DNA of 64,000 bases from Hyphomicrobiales bacterium. Lineage in GTDB: Bacteria; Pseudomonadota; Alphaproteobacteria; Rhizobiales; Beijerinckiaceae. A program made the position numbers and the translations under genes. Under the pieces are notes generated by a model. It saw only the letters and a list, made by a program, of their open reading frames with translations, did not search any database and was not told the origin of the DNA. Numbering within the stretch: position 1 is the stretch's first letter; every line of letters begins with the position of its first letter. Location: contig CAKNFJ010000001.1 in the NCBI GenBank assembly GCA_930633495.1, positions 3,309,001 through 3,373,000 of the forward strand. Direction: 5' to 3'. Shown in pieces: positions 1 through 8,165 of the stretch.

Positions 1-131
1 TCCCAAGCCGGGGCGGGCGGCTCGGCGGCAGGCGCATAGCTGGAAACGCTGCCGGAGAGCGAGCGGGTCTGCGCCACGGCAGAGGATGCGGCCAAGCAAC
101 CGGCAAGGAGCAGCAACGCGACGCGAACCAT
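1..131 (-). CDS. Secreted protein, N-terminal fragment (runs off the window)
   Basis: An ATG at 131 on the minus strand opens a frame that stays open to the window edge. The first residues form a clean Sec signal peptide: a basic start (MVRVALLLLAG), a hydrophobic core and an Ala-x-Ala-like cleavage site near residue 20 (SSAVAQ). A Ser/Pro/Ala-rich stretch follows. The visible part is only about 43 residues, so no function can be assigned. It could be a periplasmic or outer-membrane protein. Confidence 0.55.
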   Translation of the reverse strand, partial: MVRVALLLLAGCLAASSAVAQTRSLSGSVSSYAPAAEPPAPAW

Positions 132-286
132 GGGCCTTCGACGATGAACGGGCGACGGAGCGTTAGTGAAGCACACACACTCGTGTTCGGAATGTGGCAA
201 AACCGGCTCCCGAGAGGGGCCGTTCACAGCTTTACCTTCTTAAAACGTCAACGCTTTCAATCAATTGTACCGATTGCTGCGACATC

Positions 287-475
287 TCAGCCGTTGCGCC
301 ACCAGAGCACGATCACGATCAGGATGATGGCGAAGAACTGCAGCAGGACGCGCAGCCGCATCAGCTTCTGCGATGTGTTGGCGTTGCCACCACGCAGCAT
401 GTTGACGAGGCCGAGCAGCAGCACGATGGCGACTGCGCCGACCGCGACGGAGACGAGGGTGTTCGAAAACGTCAT
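287..475 (-). CDS. Twin-transmembrane small protein, HIG1-domain type
   Basis: A 62-residue protein with two predicted membrane helices (about residues 5-25 and 43-58) joined by a short polar loop containing RGGNANTSQ and LMRLRV. This arrangement is typical of the bacterial twin-transmembrane proteins related to the hypoxia-induced gene 1 (HIG1) family, which in mitochondria associate with respiratory complexes. The bacterial role is not settled. The start is preceded by a weak AGAGG. It appears to be monocistronic, with a mosaic repeat directly upstream. Confidence 0.7.
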   Translation of the reverse strand: MTFSNTLVSVAVGAVAIVLLLGLVNMLRGGNANTSQKLMRLRVLLQFFAIILIVIVLWWRNG

Positions 476-485
476 GGGGCAAGCC

Positions 486-594
486 TCTAGAGCATCGGCC
501 CGAAAAGTGGAGTGCGGTTTTCGGGAAATGCCGATGCAAACTCGAAAGCCCAGAGCATCGGGTCGAACATGATGTTCGGCCAGATGATCTAGAA
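486..594. repeat. Rhizobiales-type intergenic mosaic repeat
   Basis: The stretch begins with tctagagcatcggcccgaa, contains the inverted pieces aagtgga and ggttttcgg, and closes with gatgatctagaatgg. This is the recognisable pattern of a dispersed intergenic element of Rhizobiales genomes. Related copies lie at about 41857-41963 and 48188-48314. It fills the gap between the HIG1-type gene and the MurG-like glycosyltransferase. It has no coding content that I can support. Confidence 0.6.
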
Positions 595-649
595 TGGCAT
601 AACGGTCTTGGCCAGCGTCGCGGTGGCGCCAGGCCCGTCACGGGCTGGG

Positions 650-1930
650 TCAGCTTGTCGCGGCACTCTGCGAGAAGGCGCGGCTGCGCACCGGAGGGGC
701 CAGATCGTCGGCAAGCGCTCGGCTGAGCGCGGGCAGGCCTTCAAGGAGATTGGGCACGAAGGCCTGGGACGGCGGCTGCCGCTTCGGCAAGGCATGGAGC
801 GCGGCGGCCATGACGAGTGGATCGCGCGCGCCTTCGCCGGTCTGGGCCGGATCGCAGAGCATCTCGATCAGCCCGAGCTCGCCCGCGCGACGGGCGCGGA
901 TCGCCTGTTCGAGGCGAGGCTTGACCCGAGGCACGATCAGGGCCGGCTTGTCGAAGGAGAGGATCTCGCAAAAGGTGTTGTAGCCGCCCATCGCCACGAC
1001 GCAGTGCGCGCGGTTCATCAGCAGTTCCAGGCGCGGCTCGAAGCCGAGGCCCTCCAGCTTGGGGTTGCGGGCGATTCGTTCCGCGAATTCCTTGCGCTTC
1101 TCGCGGGACATGAAGGGCCCGAAGACGATCAGGGCCGGCAGGGGGATGGTCGGGTCGGCCTCATAGGCCGAGATCACCCAGTCGATGACGCCGGCGCCGT
1201 CGCCGCCGCCGCCGGGCGTGACGAGGATGAAGGGCTGCTTGGTGATTCGTGGATAGCGGTTCGGCGGCATCGGGCTCGGGACAGCGCGCTTGAGATAGCC
1301 GACATAGCGGATCTTCTCGGCAAAGCGATGCTGCTCCGGCAGGCCGGTCAGGGGCTGGTACACGTCCTCCAGGCCGTAGACGAAGATGTCGTCGTAGACG
1401 GTGTCGAGCGCCTCCAGCGCGCCGCTGCGGTGCCATTCGTCGAGGAGCGTGTCGGGATCGTCGAGCACGTCGCGCAGGCCCAGGACGATCCGCGCGCCCC
1501 GCCGGCGCAGAAGGTCGAGCGAGGGCTTCAATTCGCCGCGAAGGCCGAGCGGCTCCTTGTCGACGATCACGACGTCGGGATCGAAGGATTGCACCGTCTG
1601 CCTGATGATGTCGGTGCGCAGGCGCAGCGTGTCGCCAAGGTCGAGGTTCAGGTGATGCGGCTCGTAGCGGCCGTCGCTCTGCTTCTCGATGCCGGGGATG
1701 CGGACATAGTCGATGCCGTCGCCAAACTGGAAGCTCGACACGACCGACGAGCCCGAGACGATGATGACCGAAATATGCGGGAAGCTGGCGATCAGCGCAT
1801 TGGCGATGGCGCGGCAGCGGCGGATATGGCCGAGGCCGAAGGTGTCGTGGCTGTAGATCAGCACGCGCGGAGCATGCGGGCTGCGCGGCGCCCTTTCGGC
1901 TCCGGCCAGATCGATGACGTTGGAAGACAT
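650..1930 (-). CDS. MurG-like (GT28-type) glycosyltransferase
   Basis: A 426-residue protein. The N-terminal half opens with VLIYSHDTFGLGHIRR, the nucleotide-fold start seen in MurG-like glycosyltransferases, and carries DPDVVIVDKEP in a later strand. The C-terminal half carries VTPGGGGDGAG and then AHCVVAMGGYNTFCEIL, the nucleotide-sugar binding region of GT-B enzymes. I chose the ATG at 1930 because GGAGGG lies about 8 bases upstream; an in-frame start 12 codons earlier has no such site. It is the last gene of the minus-strand glycan/transport run. It probably transfers a sugar to a cell-envelope acceptor; the substrate is unknown. A MurG-like protein of similar layout is encoded at 20516-21661. 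Confidence 0.75.
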   Translation of the reverse strand: MSSNVIDLAGAERAPRSPHAPRVLIYSHDTFGLGHIRRCRAIANALIASFPHISVIIVSGSSVVSSFQFGDGIDYVRIPGIEKQSDGRYEPHHLNLDLGDTLRLRTDIIRQTVQSFDPDVVIVDKEPLGLRGELKPSLDLLRRRGARIVLGLRDVLDDPDTLLDEWHRSGALEALDTVYDDIFVYGLEDVYQPLTGLPEQHRFAEKIRYVGYLKRAVPSPMPPNRYPRITKQPFILVTPGGGGDGAGVIDWVISAYEADPTIPLPALIVFGPFMSREKRKEFAERIARNPKLEGLGFEPRLELLMNRAHCVVAMGGYNTFCEILSFDKPALIVPRVKPRLEQAIRARRAGELGLIEMLCDPAQTGEGARDPLVMAAALHALPKRQPPSQAFVPNLLEGLPALSRALADDLAPPVRSRAFSQSAATS

Positions 1931-2061
1931 CCGATGTCGCCCTCCGCAAAGGCCAGACGACCTCATGAGCGAGGACGAACGCAGCTCGGAACCAGTGTAA
2001 AGTTCTTATAGCGCGATGATGCGGGGCAACCAAGCCCGCGCCTGCGGCAACGTGCCGGGAT

Positions 2062-2853
2062 TCATCTTGGGCGGGACGCCGGCAATACTGGGGGAGGAAG
2101 AAGCGCGGCCGGATCGGCGAGCGTCGCGGCCGGATGAGCGGCCAGGAGGCCGAGGATATCGTCGAGAACGGACCATGCTCCCTCGTCGTGATCGCGATGA
2201 TGCAGGAGCAGTCCGAGCGTTGCGGGGCTGCTCGCGTCCTCGTCGCGCATCGCGGCGAGTTGGCCGGTGATCTCCGGTACGAGTTCTTCCGGCCGGCGAC
2301 CGATGCGGCCGCCCTGCCAATCCATCACATCGATCTGCGTGTTGAGCAGATGCGGGCCGCCCGCCGGGCCGTGCCGATAATTGCGGAAGCACGACAATCC
2401 CGAAAAGCCGAGGCCGCCGAGGCGGGCCGCATGGCCGGGGTCGATCCGGTTCCAGGGCGGCACGAAGACCGGCAGGACATCGTCGCCAAGCCGATCCCGA
2501 AGCCGGTCCCGACCTTGAGCGATCTCGCCGTCGACGGTCTTTCCGTCGCGCTCGGAGCCGAATTCAGATTTCTTGCCACCCGCCGGAGCGTGGTTGCGGT
2601 GCCAGACGCCGTGCTGGCATGGGCGTAGTCGCGGCATGGCCCGCAATGCCGGCGCAAGCTCCGCTTCGGCCAGCATCGGGATTACCGCGAGCAGCACGGC
2701 TGTGCCATGCCGCTCGGCCAGGGCAGAGAGCCGGTCCAGGGCCGGGCTCGGCGCGACGGCATCGTCGTCCCGGAGCCAGATCCGGAGCTGCCGGCCGGAC
2801 ACGAGCCAGTCATCCAGCTCCCGCGACAAGGCTTGCCAATGCGTCCCGCTCAT
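2062..2853 (-). CDS. Polysaccharide deacetylase-like protein
   Basis: 263 residues. The N-terminal WLRDDDAVAP (about residues 25-34) resembles the Asp-rich metal-site motif of NodB-like and DUF2334-like deacetylases. Later features are HGVWHRNHAP, VFVPPWNRIDP (about residues 128-138) and the late LLLHHRDHDE, which could supply further histidine ligands. The start codon overlaps the stop of the upstream glycosyltransferase (ATGA at 2850-2853), which implies translational coupling. The context of glycosyltransferases on both sides suggests that it trims N-acetyl groups or otherwise edits a glycan. That is inference; catalytic activity is not proven by the motifs. Confidence 0.65.
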   Translation of the reverse strand: MSGTHWQALSRELDDWLVSGRQLRIWLRDDDAVAPSPALDRLSALAERHGTAVLLAVIPMLAEAELAPALRAMPRLRPCQHGVWHRNHAPAGGKKSEFGSERDGKTVDGEIAQGRDRLRDRLGDDVLPVFVPPWNRIDPGHAARLGGLGFSGLSCFRNYRHGPAGGPHLLNTQIDVMDWQGGRIGRRPEELVPEITGQLAAMRDEDASSPATLGLLLHHRDHDEGAWSVLDDILGLLAAHPAATLADPAALLPPPVLPASRPR

Positions 2854-3986
2854 GACGGGCGCTTGCCGGTGGCTGCGAGCTTGGCGCGGCGATGGCGGCA
2901 GGCCAGTTCGAGGCCCTCGGCCAGTCGGAGCGTGGCGCGGGCGCTCGTCCGCTCCTCCAGGACGAAACGGCGGGCGGCTGCGCCCATGTCTTGGCGCATC
3001 GCTCTGTCGCCCAGCAGGGACAGGAGATTGCCGGCGAAGGCGGCCTCATCGCCCTCGGGGGCGAGGAGTGCGGTCTTGCCGGCCATCACCGTCGCGGAGA
3101 CGCCGCCGCTGTCGAAGGCGACCACCGGCAGCCCGACCGCCTGGGCCTCCAGATAGACGAGGCCATAGGCTTCGCGCACGCCCGGCCAGACGAAGACGTC
3201 ATGCGCCGCAAGCTCGTCGAGCGCCCGCTCGCGCGGGATCAGGCCGAGCCAGTCGATCCGGCCCGGCGGCAACCCGGCGAAGGCCTGCTCGATCTCGCCG
3301 CGTTGGCGACCGTCACCGATCACGCTGAGGCGCCATTCCGCGTCGGGAATGCGGGAGAGGATGCGCGCGAGCGTCAGATAGCTGTTCTGCTTGGTGCCTT
3401 CGCGCATCATGGCGATGGTGATGAGGCGCGGCGGGCCGGGGCGATCGCGGCGTTGCGGCGGCACCGCGTCGAAAGTGATGAAAGGCGGCAGGTCGAGCAA
3501 GGCCGTGCCGGGCTTGCGCCAGGGTTCCAGCCCCTGGCGATCGCGATCGGTGAAATGGAAATGCGCATCGGCGTTTGAGAGGCCGTGCCGGACGATCGCG
3601 GTCTGCGCCGCCCATTGGTCATGGGCGCGGCGCTCGGAATCGCTGGCCTCGGCCGTGATGTAGGGAATGCCGAAGGCGGCAGCCACGGCCGGGCCGAGCA
3701 GATCCGGGGCGCGGTAATAATTGTGATAGGTGAACCAGAGATCGGGGCGCGGGGCGCCTGCCCGGCAGCTCGCGAACAGATTCTCGCGCAGCTGTTCCGC
3801 TTCCTGCAGGTGACGGTCGAAACAGGCTGATTCGGCGCTGCGCAGATAGCCGCGCCCGGCGCGGACCGGCTCCACGACATGGCCCAGCGTCTCCAGCGCG
3901 GCGACGAGCTGGCGCGCCATGCGGCGGTCGCCGGAGACGCCGCCATCGTCGAAGAGATTGAGCGGGGTGTGGAATGCGATGCGCAA
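2850..3986 (-). CDS. Family 4 glycosyltransferase
   Basis: 378 residues with GT-B architecture. The C-terminal half carries the GT4 hallmarks: LITIAMMREGTKQ, LIPRERALDELAAHDVFVWPG and then EAYGLVYLEAQAVGLPVVAF, the E-x7-E type donor-binding motif. The N-terminal HTPLNLFDDGGVSGDRRMA is typical of the acceptor domain. It overlaps the deacetylase-like gene downstream by four bases and follows the permease gene by 31 bases, so it is probably co-transcribed with the ABC importer. It is predicted to be cytoplasmic or membrane-associated, building an envelope or secreted saccharide. Confidence 0.8.
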   Translation of the reverse strand: MRIAFHTPLNLFDDGGVSGDRRMARQLVAALETLGHVVEPVRAGRGYLRSAESACFDRHLQEAEQLRENLFASCRAGAPRPDLWFTYHNYYRAPDLLGPAVAAAFGIPYITAEASDSERRAHDQWAAQTAIVRHGLSNADAHFHFTDRDRQGLEPWRKPGTALLDLPPFITFDAVPPQRRDRPGPPRLITIAMMREGTKQNSYLTLARILSRIPDAEWRLSVIGDGRQRGEIEQAFAGLPPGRIDWLGLIPRERALDELAAHDVFVWPGVREAYGLVYLEAQAVGLPVVAFDSGGVSATVMAGKTALLAPEGDEAAFAGNLLSLLGDRAMRQDMGAAARRFVLEERTSARATLRLAEGLELACRHRRAKLAATGKRPS

Positions 3987-4017
3987 GATGGCTCTGCGAA
4001 AGGCGCGATGGGGCTGG

Positions 4018-5208
4018 TCAGCGATAGGGGTCGGCCGCGTCGCGCAGGCCGTCGCCGAGGAAGTTGAAGGCGAGGATAATCAGGATCACAGGCACGACCG
4101 GATAGAGCAGCCAGGGATAGAGCGCCACCACGTTGATGTTCTGCGCCTCGTTGAGCATCACGCCCCAGCTGGTGATCGGCGGCCGAAGGCCGAGGCCGAG
4201 AAAGGAGAGTGCCGTCTCGCCGAGGATGGTCTTGGGGATGGTGATCGTCGCTGCGGCGATGAGATGGCTCATGAAGCCGGGGATCAGGTGCAGGCCGATG
4301 ATGCGTTGCGGCTTGGCTCCCATCAGCTGGGCGGCGACGACATAGTCCTCCTCGCGCAGCGACAGAAGCTTGGAGCGGACCGAGCGGGCGAGGCCCGTCC
4401 AGTCCATCAGGCCCAGAATGATCGTGATGCCGAAATAGACGACCAGGGGGCTCCATGACGGCGGCATGATCGAAGCCAGCGCCAGCCAGAGCGGGATATG
4501 CGGCAAGGACTGCACGATCTCGATGATGCGCTGGACGACGAGATCCACGCGCCCGCCGTAATAGCCGGCGATGCCGCCGATGATGACGCCGAGCACGAAG
4601 GAGACCGAGATACCAAGCAGGCCGATCGAGAGCGAGATGCGCCCGCCATAGAGGATGCGCGAGAGCATGTCGCGCCCCAGCCGATCCGAGCCGAGCCAGA
4701 AGAAGGTGCCGTCCTTCGGTGGGCAGACGAGGCGCCAGCTGCCGGGGATCAGGCCCCAGAACTCGTAGCTGTCGTCGCCATGGCAGAAGAAGCGCAGCTG
4801 TTGCGGGCGCGTGCGGTCGACCTCGTATTCGCGCTTCAGGTTCTCCATGTTGAGGCGCATCGTGTAGGGGTAGACGAAGGGCCCGATGAAACTGCCCTCG
4901 TGGAACAGGTGGACGCTCTGGCCGGGGGCGCGGATGAAATCGGTGTTGCGCGTCGTGTAGTGATAGGGCGCGAGGAATTCGGCGAAGGCCGCCATCGCGT
5001 AGATCGCCAGGATGACGACGGCCGAGATCACCGCGAGCCTGTGCCGGCGGAACTTCCACCACATCAATTGCCATTGCGAGGCGAGGTAGACCCGCTCCTG
5101 CTCCGGCGTCATCGCCTCGGTGGCGTAGGGCTCGAACGGCGCGGTCGAGGCTGCATGCAGCAGGGGAGCGCCGTCCGGAGGGAGCGTGTTGAGCGGGTTC
5201 GCCGTCAC
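4018..5208 (-). CDS. ABC importer permease, OppC/DppC/YejE type
   Basis: 396 residues, membrane protein. After an N-terminal helix (HRLAVISAVVILAIYAMAAF) there is an unusually long extracytoplasmic insert of roughly 90 residues ending LGSDRLGRDMLSR. Five more helices and the EAA-type loop GAKPQRIIGLHLIPGF follow. LGLGLRPPITSWGVML near the end is characteristic of OppC-like subunits. The start is a GTG at 5208 overlapping the stop of the partner permease (GTGA). It pairs with the gene at 5205-6206 to form the channel of an oligopeptide/oligosaccharide-type importer. The substrate cannot be read from sequence. Confidence 0.85.
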   Translation of the reverse strand: MTANPLNTLPPDGAPLLHAASTAPFEPYATEAMTPEQERVYLASQWQLMWWKFRRHRLAVISAVVILAIYAMAAFAEFLAPYHYTTRNTDFIRAPGQSVHLFHEGSFIGPFVYPYTMRLNMENLKREYEVDRTRPQQLRFFCHGDDSYEFWGLIPGSWRLVCPPKDGTFFWLGSDRLGRDMLSRILYGGRISLSIGLLGISVSFVLGVIIGGIAGYYGGRVDLVVQRIIEIVQSLPHIPLWLALASIMPPSWSPLVVYFGITIILGLMDWTGLARSVRSKLLSLREEDYVVAAQLMGAKPQRIIGLHLIPGFMSHLIAAATITIPKTILGETALSFLGLGLRPPITSWGVMLNEAQNINVVALYPWLLYPVVPVILIILAFNFLGDGLRDAADPYR

Positions 5209-6206
5209 TTGGTCGCGGTCCCCTGCAGGCGGATGCGCGGATCCAGGATGGCGAGCGCGATGTCCGAGATCAGCACGCCGATCACGGTCAGGAAGGAAAG
5301 GAACATCAGGAACGAGCCGGCGAGATACATGTCCTGGCTCTGCAGCGCGCGGATCAGGAGCGGCCCGGTGGTCTGCAGCGAGAGCACGATGGCGACGACC
5401 TCGGCGCCCGAGACGATCGAGGGCAGGATGTCGCCGATATCCGAGATGAAGAAGTTGAGCGACATGCGTAAGGGGTATTTCCGCAGCGCCTTGCCGGGCG
5501 GAAGGCCCTTGGCGCGGGCGGTGACGTAGTACTGCTTCTGCAATTCGTCGAGGAGATTGGCGCGCAGCGCCCGGATCATGCCGGCGGTGCCGCCCGCGCC
5601 GATGATGATGACCGGAATCCAGAGATGCTCCAGCACGGAGCGCAGCTTGGCCCAGCTCATCGGCTGGTTGAGATATTGCGGGTCGACGAGGCCGCCGATC
5701 GAGGTGCCGAACCAGACATTGGCGAAATACATGAAGACCAGCGCCAGCAGGAAATGCGGCACGGCCAGGCCGATCAGGCCGATGAAGGTCAGCCCGTAAT
5801 CGCCCCAGCTGTATTGATGCGTCGCCGAATAGATGCCGATCGGGAAGGCGACGATCCAGGTGAAGACGATGGTGGCGAAGGAGACCAGCATGGTGAGCAG
5901 CAGACGGTCGCCGACGATCTCCCGGACCGGCCGCTGATACTCGAAGGAGTAGCCCATGTCGCCCTGGAGCAGGCCCGCGACCCAGCGGAAATAGCGTTCG
6001 ACCGGCGGCCGGTCGAAGCCGTACTCCTTCTTCAGGAACTCGATGCGGCTCATATCGGCCTTCTCGCCCTGGGCCTGCATCTCGGCGGCGAGCGTCTCGA
6101 AATAGTCCCCTTCGGGCAGGTTGATCACGGTGAAGATCAGCGCGCTGGTGACCAGCAGCGTCGGGATCATGATCAGGATGCGCTTGAGGATGTAGCGGAA
6201 CAGCAC
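5205..6206 (-). CDS. ABC importer permease, OppB/DppB/YejB type
   Basis: 333 residues with six predicted helices, starting LFRYILKRILIMIPTLLVTS, the standard OppB N-terminus. The cytoplasmic coupling loop YYVTARAKGLPPGKAL matches the EAA motif of this family. The end LAILDPRIRL also fits. It starts three bases after the binding-protein gene and overlaps the OppC-type gene, so the genes form one transcription unit. It acts with the partner permease, the ATPase at 8162-10060 and the binding protein at 6210-8165. Confidence 0.85.
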   Translation of the reverse strand: MLFRYILKRILIMIPTLLVTSALIFTVINLPEGDYFETLAAEMQAQGEKADMSRIEFLKKEYGFDRPPVERYFRWVAGLLQGDMGYSFEYQRPVREIVGDRLLLTMLVSFATIVFTWIVAFPIGIYSATHQYSWGDYGLTFIGLIGLAVPHFLLALVFMYFANVWFGTSIGGLVDPQYLNQPMSWAKLRSVLEHLWIPVIIIGAGGTAGMIRALRANLLDELQKQYYVTARAKGLPPGKALRKYPLRMSLNFFISDIGDILPSIVSGAEVVAIVLSLQTTGPLLIRALQSQDMYLAGSFLMFLSFLTVIGVLISDIALAILDPRIRLQGTATK

Positions 6207-6209
6207 GGA

Positions 6210-8165
6210 TCAGCCTTTGGTCTCTTGCCGATCGAACCAGAAGGTATCGGGCATGTAGCGGCCGATGAAGGCACCGGGCTCGAAGCTGTAGAGCCCCACT
6301 TCGGGGACGTTGCGCAGATCGCGCGAAACGACGATCGGTTGAAGCGTGCTGTTGATCACGCCGATGGTGAAGACCTGCTCGGCGTTGATCGCCAGCATCT
6401 TGTGCCAGATGGCCCGGCGCTGCTCGCGGGTGGAACTGACGCGCCATTCCTCATAGAGCCGCACCAGCTCGTTGACCTCCGGCAGGGCCGGGCGCTCGCC
6501 CTCGCGGCCGTTGGTCTCGACGAACTGACCCCAGCGTGGCCACTGGAACTGTGCCGCGGAGGTCGGCGCCAGCGCATCCGGTTCCATATCCGCGGTGACG
6601 AGCGCATTGTCCATGCCGGCCCAGGCCGACATCACGGTTTGCCCGGCGACGATGCGGCGGCGGAAGACGTCGCGTTGCGTCGAGCGCGGATAGATCTTGA
6701 TGCCGACATTGAGGAAATCCTGCTTCAGCAGGTCGAGGATGTCGGTCTCCTCGGTATTCTCGCCCGCCGTCTCGATCGTAAATTCGAGCCGACGCCCGTC
6801 GGAGAGCAGGCGCACCCCATCATCGTCGCGCCTGGTCAGGCCGATCTCGTCGAGCAGCCGGTTCGCCAGGCCCGGATCGTGCTGGATCCAGAGGGAGGCG
6901 AAGGTGGAATCGTAGAGCGGGCTTTCGGGCAGCGCGGTGTTGCCGCTGTCCTTGGCGAGGCCGAAGAAGATGACCTTGTTGACATCCGTCCGGTTGATCG
7001 CGACGGAGATCGCCCGGCGGTAGCGCACATCGCGGTTGAGGTCGCGCCAGACCGGGTCGATCGCGTTCAGGTTCGGCAGCAAGGCGAAATAGGCGCCCTC
7101 GGCCCGCTTCCAGAGCCTGACGTCGAAGTTCATCCGCTTCGAGGCTTCCTTCAGGAAGGTGTAGTTGTCGAAGCGGAGATAGCGGGCCTGGAGATCGGCT
7201 TCGCCGGCCGCGGTCTTGGCCGGGATCAGGGCGCTCGTGCCGATGGTCAGCGTCACCTGATCGGAATAGGGCAGCTGCCGGCCCTTCTCGTCGACGCGGT
7301 GAAAATAGGGGTTGCGCTCGAAGACGAACTGCTCGGCCGGCAGTGGCGTCGTATTGCGCCAGGGCTCGAGCGTCGGCAGGCTGGGGTTCTCGGGCCGGTA
7401 CATGCGCGACAGGCGCTCGTGCAGCGCGCCCCAGTCGCGCACGCGGTTCTCTTTCACCCGCTGGGTGAGCTCGTGCTTGGGCGCGTGCTTCTCGTGGAAT
7501 TGCTTGAGATAGCGCGAGGGCATGAAGATATAGGTCGGCTGCGCGCCCGCCAGTGCCGACAGGAAGACCGGATTCGGCTGCTCCCAGCTATATTGCACCT
7601 CGGTCTCGCTCAGCACCTCGAAGAAGGGCGCATTGCCGCCGGAGAGCATCGCCTGCGGCGGGCCGCCGGGCGAGAGGCGCTTGTTGTTGGCGACATCCTC
7701 CCACCAGTAGCGGAAATCCTCGCTGGTGAAGGGCGAGCCGTCGGACCAGCGATGCCCGGCGCGCAGGCGCAGCGTGAAGACGCGGCCGTCCCGGACATCG
7801 CAGCTTTCGAGCACGTCCGGCACGAGGTCGAGATTCTCGTCATAGACCATCAGCCGGGTGTAGCCGTAGAGCGTCATCATCCGGATGTCGCGCTGGTCGC
7901 CCATCAGCATGCGGATATTGCCGCCATGGCGTCCCGGCTGGCGGCCGAGCTTGCCGAGCTCGATGATGCGCGGTGCTGCGGGCAGGCGCTCGGCCACCGG
8001 CGGCAGGGCCCCGGACGCGACCTTGTCGGCGAAGAAGGGGCTGTCGAGAGGCGCGGACAGAAGCCGCTGCGCCAGGGCGCGCCGGGGGAGCGTCGCGCTG
8101 GCCAGCGCCACCGTTCCCAGCAGCAGGGCGCCGCGTCGCGTCGTATGCGGATTGCGGAGGGTCAT
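6210..8165 (-). CDS. ABC importer solute-binding protein, family 5 (long form)
   Basis: 651 residues, about 100 longer than the usual DppA/OppA protein. The N-terminus has a Tat-like twin arginine (TTRRGALLLG) and a hydrophobic stretch ending at ALAQ. The body shows family-5 features: VPDVLESCDVRDGRVFTLRL, HRWSDGSPFTSEDFRYWWED, and the FVFERNPYFHRVDEKG and VRYRRAISVAINR segments. The start overlaps the stop of the ATPase gene (ATGA). It is predicted to be periplasmic and to deliver a peptide- or oligosaccharide-sized ligand to the two permeases. Its extra length, together with the insert in the OppC-type permease, recalls YejA-type systems rather than DppA. Confidence 0.85.
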   Translation of the reverse strand: MTLRNPHTTRRGALLLGTVALASATLPRRALAQRLLSAPLDSPFFADKVASGALPPVAERLPAAPRIIELGKLGRQPGRHGGNIRMLMGDQRDIRMMTLYGYTRLMVYDENLDLVPDVLESCDVRDGRVFTLRLRAGHRWSDGSPFTSEDFRYWWEDVANNKRLSPGGPPQAMLSGGNAPFFEVLSETEVQYSWEQPNPVFLSALAGAQPTYIFMPSRYLKQFHEKHAPKHELTQRVKENRVRDWGALHERLSRMYRPENPSLPTLEPWRNTTPLPAEQFVFERNPYFHRVDEKGRQLPYSDQVTLTIGTSALIPAKTAAGEADLQARYLRFDNYTFLKEASKRMNFDVRLWKRAEGAYFALLPNLNAIDPVWRDLNRDVRYRRAISVAINRTDVNKVIFFGLAKDSGNTALPESPLYDSTFASLWIQHDPGLANRLLDEIGLTRRDDDGVRLLSDGRRLEFTIETAGENTEETDILDLLKQDFLNVGIKIYPRSTQRDVFRRRIVAGQTVMSAWAGMDNALVTADMEPDALAPTSAAQFQWPRWGQFVETNGREGERPALPEVNELVRLYEEWRVSSTREQRRAIWHKMLAINAEQVFTIGVINSTLQPIVVSRDLRNVPEVGLYSFEPGAFIGRYMPDTFWFDRQETKG

